64,000 nucleotides of DNA, from positions 569,749 to 633,748 of the forward strand of contig NC_026735.1 in assembly GCF_000210295.1 (NCBI RefSeq), given 5' to 3'. This DNA comes from Trypanosoma brucei gambiense DAL972 (lineage: Eukaryota; Euglenozoa; Kinetoplastea; Trypanosomatida; Trypanosomatidae). The position numbers were made by a program, and so were the translations under genes. The notes beneath the pieces were generated by a model. That model was not told the origin of the DNA, searched no databases, and saw nothing but the letters and a program-made list of their open reading frames with translations. This document shows, piece by piece, positions 57,237 to 64,000 of the stretch; position 1 is the first letter of the stretch, and each line of letters opens with the position of its first letter.

Positions 57237-58196
57237 TCATAATTTTACATTACTCGAATGATCGTCGGCAAAGCCATCTTCTACCCTCTTCAAAAAGGAA
57301 CTTTTAAACTGAACGATGATGACGGTCATATTATCCGCACCAGGAGCAGCCGACACAGGAGCCAGGCAAGAGTCCATCAACCGTTCACATGCCAGCGAAA
57401 GATCGCCGTGGTCTCCCACCTCCTCTCGAACAAATTTAACAACCCTTTCGTTAGAAAACTTCTCCCACACGCCATCGCAAGCGATAACAACGAACTCATC
57501 CTGAGGCGTGAGCTTCACGTGAAGAACATCTGGAACCGCGCTTATCGCTTGATCCTCAGGTTTTAAATGGTGGTCCTTAAATGCAAAATCACCTAAAGCG
57601 CGGCTCAACGACAGTATACCATTTACACGCCCGTTTCGAACGTAATATCCTGCTTTTTTTATCCGCTCCTTTTCCCTGAGAAGAGTAGGTTTATGATCCT
57701 CGCTTAGAGGTAAGGGAACCCCTCCCCGACACATAACCGCACGGCTATCGCCAACATTACCGCAGTATAAATTATTCTGCACTAGCACTATGCAATTCCC
57801 CGTGCAGCCACTCTGCTCATGAGGCATACTCCTCCGAATAGCTGCATCGCCCGAAATGAAGGCTTCAAAAATCGCGTTTTCTACATTTCCCGAAACAAAC
57901 GACTCACTTGAAGTTATCCATCTCGCCATATGTGTTGCAGCGAACTGAGCCGTTTTGCATCCCGAGTGTCCATCAAAGACTGCTGCCATAGCAGCGTCAT
58001 GAGGAGATATATGAAGGGGGAGATTTGGTAGGGAAAGGTGAATGGCGTGGGCATCTTCCATTGTGCTCCTCCATCCCTGCATACTACTTGTGCCCACACG
58101 AATTTTATCATCCTCCATCAAAATCGAATACTTATCTCTTACTGGTGTACATAGCACCGCCTGTGCATGAGAAGCATATGCTCCAAATAAGTCCAT
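57237..58196 (-). CDS. PP2C-type Ser/Thr protein phosphatase (PPM family)
   Basis: The 319-residue product has the complete PPM motif set: GTSSMQGWRSTMEDAH at 35-50 with metal-site Glu47/Asp48, AVFDGHSG at 72-79 with Asp75 and Gly76, GNVGDSRAVMCRGG near 138-151, LSEDHKP, GILSLSRALGDFAFK near 190-204, VIACDGVWEKFSNE near 232-245, and GADNMTVIIVQF near 290-301. The enzyme is Mg/Mn-dependent. The start MDLFGAY has no N-terminal myristoylation Gly2. No transmembrane part. Length is the usual single-domain size. Adjacent in the transcript to OLA1 upstream and the MORN gene downstream, with no functional link implied. Confidence 0.92.
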   Translation of the reverse strand: MDLFGAYASHAQAVLCTPVRDKYSILMEDDKIRVGTSSMQGWRSTMEDAHAIHLSLPNLPLHISPHDAAMAAVFDGHSGCKTAQFAATHMARWITSSESFVSGNVENAIFEAFISGDAAIRRSMPHEQSGCTGNCIVLVQNNLYCGNVGDSRAVMCRGGVPLPLSEDHKPTLLREKERIKKAGYYVRNGRVNGILSLSRALGDFAFKDHHLKPEDQAISAVPDVLHVKLTPQDEFVVIACDGVWEKFSNERVVKFVREEVGDHGDLSLACERLMDSCLAPVSAAPGADNMTVIIVQFKSSFLKRVEDGFADDHSSNVKL

Positions 58197-58449
58197 TTTC
58201 TATTATCGTTCCTTTCTTGCTATACCAGTGCGCCTAGCTATAAGCTAGTGTCCCGAGAATAGAAAGGAAAAAACAAAGGAGAAAGCCGTATTGAAACGGA
58301 CGTCGGAAGCATACGCAATCCACGTCTCACAACTTATCATTCAAAAAAAAAATGGAACGCAAACACAAAACGGTTTAATCCATAGGATAGAGGAAGCCCT
58401 CTTGTTAGTAACACCAATATCGTGGTTATTGAACTTCATCTCTTTTCTA

Positions 58450-59634
58450 TTACTTCTTACCTCCTTTAGCTGCATTAAATTTGAAGAAGATTATATCACC
58501 GTCCCTTACCTCATAGTTCCTTCCCTCCTGATGTTGCTTACCTGCTTCGCGACAGGCAGCTTCACTCTCCAATTTTTCGTAGTCCTCCCAGTGAATCACC
58601 TCGGCACAGATGAATCCTTTCTCCATGTCAGAATGAATCTTTCCAGCGGCCTGAGGGGCTTTTGTGCCACGTTGTATTGTCCAACATTTCACTTCATCCG
58701 GGCCCGCTGTAAAATAGTGAATCAAGTTAATCGCATGGTAAGCACTGGTTATAATCTTCGGAACTTGAGACTTAGTTTTATTTTGCTTGAGAAATTCTTC
58801 GGCTTCTTCTGAAGACATATTAAGGAGGTTGGCCTCCATCTCCGCGGAAACTGGGATAAGAAGCTCCCCGGTATGCTTGTCGATCCATTCTTTTACCTTC
58901 GCAAGCCACTTACTCCGTTGACGGATGAAATCTTTCTCGGACATATTAGCCAGAAATATCGCAGGTTTTGCCGTCAATAGTTGAAGTGTATTGAGAAAGT
59001 CGATCTCCTTATTATTCCACTGATAGCACCGAACCTGTTCACCCTTCTCTAAGTGATCCCTTACCTTATGCAATATTTCTAGATCATTCTTTTTGGTTTT
59101 ATCAAGTCCGCGATTGACTATCACAGTTAATTTATCAATCAAACCGTTGACAACCTGTAAATCCTTCAGTACGAGTTCTGAAAAGATGATGTCCAAGTCC
59201 CGGACAGGATCGAGTTCACCCTCCACATGAGTGATGTCTTCCTCCTCGAAAACACGGATCATATGAATAACACCATCACATTCATTGATGTGAGATAAGA
59301 AAGCATTGCCAAGCCCCTCCCCGTGACTGGCTCCGCGTACCAAGCCAGCAATATCACGTATATGAACCTGTGCTGGGACAACAGACGCCGGCTTGTTAAG
59401 CTGCACCACCTTGTCAAATCTGTCATCCGGAATGTTTATGTCCGCCGTATTAGGATCTATCGTGCAAAACGGACGATTTTCCGCTGGAACTCCCTTTTTG
59501 GATAACACGTTAAAAAATGTGGACTTACCAACGTTCGGGAGCCCAACAATGCCGACCTTCAGATTACTGCCTGGCCGCCCGAGGAGAACCGTAAGGGACT
59601 CCTGTGATTTGTCATCCTTCTTCTTAGGTGGCAT
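58450..59634 (-). CDS. OLA1: OLA1 / YchF-type Obg-like ATPase
   Basis: The product has 394 residues from the first ATG (59634, MPPKKKDDK, which also matches the start of animal OLA1); an upstream extension begins only with GTG. Motifs: P-loop GIVGLPNVGKST at 28-39, G3 DIAGLVRGASHGEGLGNAFLSHI near 87-109, and NMSEKD in the G4 position, the variant that favours ATP over GTP in YchF proteins. A coiled-coil part follows, and a C-terminal TGS domain has TAGPDEVKCWTIQRGTKAPQAAG and GDIIFFKFN. OLA1/YchF proteins bind ribosomes and are involved in stress responses. Cytosolic. The length equals human OLA1 (396). Confidence 0.95.
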   Translation of the reverse strand: MPPKKKDDKSQESLTVLLGRPGSNLKVGIVGLPNVGKSTFFNVLSKKGVPAENRPFCTIDPNTADINIPDDRFDKVVQLNKPASVVPAQVHIRDIAGLVRGASHGEGLGNAFLSHINECDGVIHMIRVFEEEDITHVEGELDPVRDLDIIFSELVLKDLQVVNGLIDKLTVIVNRGLDKTKKNDLEILHKVRDHLEKGEQVRCYQWNNKEIDFLNTLQLLTAKPAIFLANMSEKDFIRQRSKWLAKVKEWIDKHTGELLIPVSAEMEANLLNMSSEEAEEFLKQNKTKSQVPKIITSAYHAINLIHYFTAGPDEVKCWTIQRGTKAPQAAGKIHSDMEKGFICAEVIHWEDYEKLESEAACREAGKQHQEGRNYEVRDGDIIFFKFNAAKGGKK

Positions 59635-59848
59635 ATATTTCCTTCCAAGTTGAAGTTTAGTTAGCACAATTCAGGCGGCTAAGGGTCAAAAGGGTTGAAA
59701 CAAAATGAAGAAGGTACTTATTTACAACAAGAAGCACCCAGTACACGCAAATACGCATTTTAAAAAAAAAAAAGCGCAACAACTCGATAAGCCTTTGGGT
59801 TATATGGATGGCTAACATTGGTAAACGAACGTTATGCCGCCATTTATG

Positions 59849-60367
59849 TCATAGACTGAATCGAGCAATCGACATATCATTAACTGAGCTCTCTTCTTCA
59901 TCTCCGGTGAAGTGGGTGACACTGGGTTCTTGTACACCGCTTCCACCATCGGTAGAACTATACGAACGACAAGCGCAGGCACAACAATTGTTTTGTAACA
60001 ATGCCTTCAACTCCTCTAACTCCCTCGTTTTCGACGATATGAGGGCCGCGTTTTCGGCAAGGGCCTCCAAAAGAACGCGGTCGTCACCATCGGCATTTAG
60101 GGTGCTAATATCGTTGCTCGATAACGTCTGATGTCTTGTCCCTGAATTACGTCCTACATCAATCAAGAATTCATTGATGTTAGCGTTGCTCTCCTTTAGT
60201 TTTTGAATATACTTTTCAATTTCTTCGATTTTATATGCAATGATCTCCATTTTATCACCATCCGACACAGGACCAATTAGCTTCCGCGGTAAAGCGGCGC
60301 TCCGTCGGAGCATGAACACACCCGGGAGAACCATCTCCCCCCAACCATCACTACCGTCACCCGACAT
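59849..60367 (-). CDS. Small coiled-coil hypothetical protein
   Basis: The product has 172 residues from ATG 60367 (MSGDGSDGWGEMVLPG). The open frame upstream is AT-rich flank and encodes hydrophobic residues typical of intergenic DNA. After a Gly/Leu start comes a coiled coil (DKMEIIAYKIEEIEKYIQKL near 38-57), a polar linker and a second coiled coil (DRVLLEALAENAALISSKT near 93-111). Then follow a cysteine cluster (NNCCACACR near 122-130) and an acidic, Ser-rich tail. The Cys cluster could be acylated or bind metal. No family recognised. Confidence 0.68.
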   Translation of the reverse strand: MSGDGSDGWGEMVLPGVFMLRRSAALPRKLIGPVSDGDKMEIIAYKIEEIEKYIQKLKESNANINEFLIDVGRNSGTRHQTLSSNDISTLNADGDDRVLLEALAENAALISSKTRELEELKALLQNNCCACACRSYSSTDGGSGVQEPSVTHFTGDEEESSVNDMSIARFSL

Positions 60368-60576
60368 ATCCTTTATACTAAAACAACACACACAGATGTA
60401 TATACCTAGAAAAACGAACGTCTCAAGAAAGTGAAAGTTTATGTGTGATATAAAGATAAATTTATACACAGTGGCAATCGCAATAACGCTCCAAGCAATA
60501 CAAAGCAAAATGAAAGCTTTAACCTGCACTGAGGCATAATTCAAAAAAAAAACTAAAACTAGATTGCCACACATAT

Positions 60577-62133
60577 CTACAATTTTAACTTAGAAATGAG
60601 CGAAACACAATCTAGGGCTAACTCAACAGCCCTCACAGACCGCCGAAACTCTTCGCAATCCACCATGTGACCACTTGATACATAAGACCTACAACTTCTG
60701 TACTGCCCAACAACACTATTTGCATATGACATCGAACTCATCAGCTTAGCGTGATCCTCAGCAATTTTCTCTACCTCCTGGACATACGTTGCCGGAGGCT
60801 CCACCAAAGAGGGGTTAAGACAAATAGCATGTGAAACCAGCACGGCGTGTATGGCGCCAGCAAAGTGCCGAAGGTACGCATTCTGACTACCGTGACGGGG
60901 TAACCGACGCCAAATATACTCAGCTAAAAACAGACAACATATGCCAACGACCCCGCCGTTGGTATACATCGAACCAGAATACACCTCGTAGGCGTATTGA
61001 GCTGCCTTTTCACACACTTCTAGTAGAGCCAACTTGGTGATGGGATCACCAACGGGAATTACTATTGTCGCCACACTGTTTTTTCCATATATCCAAAGCC
61101 CTCCCTCTCTTGACAGAGTTGCTCTGCGCACCATTCCGACCTTAAAGAAACCCCGCTTCGCTGATCCAGCGTATTCTGCCCACGCGCAAAACTCGTGCTC
61201 GGTATGAAATGGTGTTGCTCCCGTTGCATGCTGGATAGCGTCACAGACACACAACGACAACCGCTCAAGAGAGACTATTCCCATGTCAAAAAGCAGTTCC
61301 TTCAGCTCACAACACATCAGGCGCTGGGATCCCAAGAAACTAACCCCTATACTGCCCACCAACGTTAGAAAGTCCTCCAACACAGCACCTCTCATCTCAA
61401 GTGAGCACGAAAACAGCAGTATACCACCTTCTCTACAGTCACCCTCCAACAGCATTCGTGATTCAATGGGCAAGTTAACAGATATAAACACCCCATCTTC
61501 CACATAAGCCTCACTCAACTGTGTTTCCACAGATGACAATAAACACTGACTAACTTCTAGCATGTGGGCATCACTCGTTAAAAAGTATATATTCTTTTTT
61601 TGGATCACAACATTAGAAATAAGTTGCGCAAGAAAGGCACAATCACCTTTTGCCAAAACACCGCAGCTGAGCAAAATCGACTCCACTCCATGCAAGCAGC
61701 AATGACTAAATGTTGACTTACACCTTTCGGACCAGAAGAAGCCGAAATAAGCTTCGTTGGCCCACTCCTTCAGCAACTTTACAGCTTGATGCAAATACAT
61801 ACGTTTCCGGTAACAACAACTGACGCCGCCTACAACACCATCTACTGCACCGAAAAGCCTACATACTAAAAAACCAACCAGCAAACGCGACGATTCTTCA
61901 TAAAAATAAACTTCATTTAAACCTGAAGCCCGAGAAAGCAGCAAGGCACCGAAAAGCTGGTTACAACTGTCCCCGCTTTGCATCATACTGTATTTGACAA
62001 CATAGCTAAACCACGCAGCCTTAACACTAATACCAGAAGAATCAACAAACAAAAAACGTCTACGACGCCCATATACTTCAAAAAAACATATATTTAAAAA
62101 AGTTAACAACTCTTTCAAATTCATACTAATCAT
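60577..62133 (-). CDS. Divergent chaperonin-like protein (BBS/CCT type)
   Basis: The product has 518 residues from ATG 62133 (MISMNLKELLTFLN; 62124 is a second ATG). Its plan matches group II chaperonins. An SGDSCNQLFGALLLSRASGL segment near 53-72 sits where CCT has 'GDGTT..vvlag.LL..a'. Near 360-393 TIVIPVGDPITKLALLEVCEKAAQYAY runs into a TNGG turn, as in the 'E.eRslhDAl...GGG' part. Then GICCLFLAEYIWRRLP, YLRHFAGAIHAVL and AICLNPSL match the equatorial helices. The end, VDCEEFRRSVRAVELALDCV, matches the CCT 'D.......ai..A...a..il' tail. GDGTT is GDSCN and GGG is NGG, so ATP hydrolysis is probably lost, as in the BBS6/10/12 chaperonin-like proteins that assemble the BBSome. Length suits that class. 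Sub-type is uncertain. Confidence 0.6.
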   Translation of the reverse strand: MISMNLKELLTFLNICFFEVYGRRRRFLFVDSSGISVKAAWFSYVVKYSMMQSGDSCNQLFGALLLSRASGLNEVYFYEESSRLLVGFLVCRLFGAVDGVVGGVSCCYRKRMYLHQAVKLLKEWANEAYFGFFWSERCKSTFSHCCLHGVESILLSCGVLAKGDCAFLAQLISNVVIQKKNIYFLTSDAHMLEVSQCLLSSVETQLSEAYVEDGVFISVNLPIESRMLLEGDCREGGILLFSCSLEMRGAVLEDFLTLVGSIGVSFLGSQRLMCCELKELLFDMGIVSLERLSLCVCDAIQHATGATPFHTEHEFCAWAEYAGSAKRGFFKVGMVRRATLSREGGLWIYGKNSVATIVIPVGDPITKLALLEVCEKAAQYAYEVYSGSMYTNGGVVGICCLFLAEYIWRRLPRHGSQNAYLRHFAGAIHAVLVSHAICLNPSLVEPPATYVQEVEKIAEDHAKLMSSMSYANSVVGQYRSCRSYVSSGHMVDCEEFRRSVRAVELALDCVSLISKLKL

Positions 62134-62428
62134 GCTAATACAAACCTCATAATCAGACGCAAATCCAACATAGAAAAAGAAAAGGGGATAAATCCGGTTA
62201 ATTCCTCCTTCCGCCACACCAGCAGCACAAACACAACAAAAATGACGAAAAATGATACCAAATCACAACTACAAAAGAAAAGAATAAAAGTTACGAAACC
62301 ATCCCGACACCTTGAAACATTTGAACAACACAAATAGCTGCGGGGGCTACGACAACCACAACAACGCAGCAACCAGTGGACCCTCTGAGGGACGGATGCT
62401 CGCACCGCAAAGAAAACTTCGGAGAGCA

Positions 62429-62489
<61 letters not shown>

Positions 62490-62600
62490 TGAACCGCTCC
62501 CGTCGCGAGAAACAGCCTCCGCCTCTTCTCAGGTCAAGCACCGCTTAATACCACCGAACCAACATTCCCCACTGCATTCCGCACCCACACCACGGAAACA
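62134..62600. other. 5' flank of the chaperonin-like gene
   Basis: Contains purine-rich plus-strand stretches (62173-62187, 62271-62290) suited as pyrimidine tracts for trans-splicing, and the CA microsatellite. Open frames here come from the repeat and are not genes. Confidence 0.5.
62430..62486. repeat. (CA)28 microsatellite
   Basis: Uninterrupted CA repeat about 300 bp upstream of the chaperonin-like gene, the last supported gene in the window. It lies at the transition to the gene-poor right end. Confidence 0.95.
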
Positions 62601-62738
62601 CCACCGTCCAGACACGCTACAACAGTAAATATGAGTAGGGCCCGTCAAAACACACGGCATCCGGTGGGAAATGCCAACACCTTGCCACAAATTGGCGCAA
62701 TCATGCAAAAGTCACTACCGCAACAACCGAGGGCACTC
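62601..62738 (+). repeat. 138-bp inverted repeat, left arm
   Basis: The sequence starts CCACCGTCCAGACACGCTAC and ends GAGGGCACTC. Its reverse complement occurs without mismatch at 63863-64000. To the left of 62601 the match cannot be tested because the partner reaches the window end. Confidence 0.95.
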
Positions 62739-63862
62739 CAGTAGCCTCAGTTGTCATATCTTCGCTTTTCCTCCCGCTCCTGGAGACACCCTTGCTGTCC
62801 CACCAACCGCCTGAATCTACGCGCACCTGCCCGCAGACGGCCCTTTTGTCACCGGTTTCGGCCGCCCACACCTGTCACCGCAGCAACAGCCCGCCTATAC
62901 TCCACGAGCCGGTGCCGGCAGAGGGAAGTGCCTTGCTTTTCGCATAATGCCACTGAACAAAGTCCCAAGCGAAAACAATGAGGGACAACCGCACAAGACC
63001 GCCCAGTAGCGTAGTGACGGCAGCTCAGATAGAGCGCTGCGGACCCAATGGATGCCATGACGGCTCTGAGGTTTACCCCCCCCCCCCCCCCGTGGAGGCA
63101 AACTCAGCGAGACCGGGGTCAAAGGGCCTACTTGCCTTGTTCTGCCGACAAAACATAGAAAGGCGACAGGTGGCCCGCGGCATCTGGTTTCCTGTCAGCA
63201 AGGTGGTGTCGCCCACTGCAGCCCCATCGTGCAGTGGGTGCCATTCCCCAGCGTAAGAAAAGCATCGGTTGGGTGTGTGCCCTATCTGGTCCCCGGATGA
63301 ACCTTCCCAACATATCGCTGGTCACATTCTTTTGCGGCGACCCACCCTCAAGCCCTTGCTAGCGGCCAAAGCTCTTCAGACACGGGTGTACTGGTACTTG
63401 TTGAGGATTTCCCTCACCTTATTCGGGTTCCATCTTTGGTGCTTCAGTGCGTTAGAAGGTCCGCCATATGCTGGCTCGTTGGGGGCATTTTTCGATACGT
63501 AGAACACGGTCTCAACGTCTTATTGGCGAAGCTCCGGGAAATTGCTATGGTGGCCCAGTGACCGGGCAAAGGTCCTACGTTTGAGGAGTCGCGGCTGACG
63601 GGCGACTTTTGAGTACCACATTTCAAAGGAAAATGGGGGGGGGCGGCCAGTGATTCAATCGGTTCGTCCTGAACATTAAGTGGCCTTGGAGATGAAATCC
63701 TTTACTTGCCTCGGAAGCGACGCAAATCTCTCACTATAGTTGGGGAGAAATAGCCCTCGCCCCTCCGGCGTCCAAGCTTGCACGCGGAAGTACCCTGAGG
63801 GTGACACTACCTAATCATAGAGGGACAACGCATCACAAGAACTTCGAACTACGGAAAGATAA
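62739..63862. other. Spacer between the inverted repeats, gene-poor
   Basis: 1124 bp. It includes a run of 16 C at 63076-63091. On the minus strand there are neighbouring open stretches broken by stops and frameshifts (for example 63128-63325 and about 63350-63530) with a protein-like composition rich in Arg, Pro, Asn and Lys. They could be a decayed mobile-element gene, but I recognise no reverse transcriptase, nuclease or recombinase motif. No intact gene. Confidence 0.5.
63076..63091. repeat. C16 homopolymer
   Basis: Sixteen consecutive C residues within the spacer of the inverted repeat. Confidence 0.95.
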
Positions 63863-64000
63863 GAGTGCCCTCGGTTGTTGCGGTAGTGACTTTTGCATGA
63901 TTGCGCCAATTTGTGGCAAGGTGTTGGCATTTCCCACCGGATGCCGTGTGTTTTGACGGGCCCTACTCATATTTACTGTTGTAGCGTGTCTGGACGGTGG
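63863..64000 (-). repeat. 138-bp inverted repeat, right arm
   Basis: Perfect reverse complement of 62601-62738. It runs to the last base of the window, so the repeat may extend further. Confidence 0.95.

Noticed and set aside
62601..64000. ingi/RIME or SLACS retroelement assignment
   Set aside because: No reverse transcriptase, endonuclease or poly-A end recognised; only the inverted repeat and degenerate frames are visible.
1..64000. tRNA, rRNA, snoRNA cluster or CRISPR array
   Set aside because: I looked for tRNA B-box-like motifs and regularly spaced repeats on both strands and found none convincing. Weak matches such as near 48790 lack a cloverleaf.

Overview
The window looks like nuclear DNA of an African trypanosome, most likely of the Trypanosoma brucei group. 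Every gene I can support is intronless and lies on the minus strand. Genes are spaced by 0.2-2 kb of simple-sequence-rich DNA, and many starts follow a polypyrimidine tract and an AG, as expected for spliced-leader trans-splicing. The 64 kb therefore reads as part of one polycistronic unit transcribed from right to left. The species call is an inference from gene content and style.

Layout in coordinate order. 1-7121 is a partly duplicated, gap-broken block: mitoribosomal uL11m, a tail-anchored VAP/MSP protein, a truncated lectin-like gene, a 5'-truncated and frameshifted CAP-domain gene, a run of exactly 100 N (6897-6996), and the 5' end of another lectin-like gene. 7947-12966 holds a complete type I membrane protein with a C-type-lectin-like ectodomain and the complete CAP-domain gene. 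13555-26815 holds a 45-codon small gene, a SET-like protein, CFAP57, a Tim50-like FCP1/NIF-domain protein, a VKOR homologue, a TXNDC9-like protein and a dual-specificity phosphatase. 26881-32780 is the second copy of uL11m-VAP-lectin fragment, plus a second complete lectin-like gene. 34379-48451 holds a GDSL hydrolase, a protein with many zinc ribbons, a small hypothetical protein, a UVRAG/Vps38-like protein, EMG1/NEP1, a helical hypothetical protein and a coiled-coil protein. 49243-60367 holds a PH-like protein, a degenerate acyl-CoA oxidase-like protein, SPT5, a MORN protein, a PP2C phosphatase, OLA1 and a small coiled-coil protein. 60577-62133 encodes a divergent chaperonin-like (BBS/CCT-type) protein. 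The right end (62.4-64 kb) has a (CA)n tract and two perfect 138-bp inverted repeats around about 1.1 kb of gene-poor DNA.

Most genes are housekeeping genes for translation, ribosome biogenesis, transcription, flagellum and redox folding, and they share a transcript without sharing a pathway. The distinctive part is the lectin-like surface protein family. It has a signal peptide, a cysteine-bearing CTLD-like ectodomain, a ten-threonine stalk, one membrane span and a proline-rich tail. The copies are mosaic, one has lost a tyrosine motif from its tail, and shared flanks record repeated duplication together with the CAP, VAP and uL11m genes. Some of that duplication may be an assembly or haplotype artefact, because it abuts the N gap.
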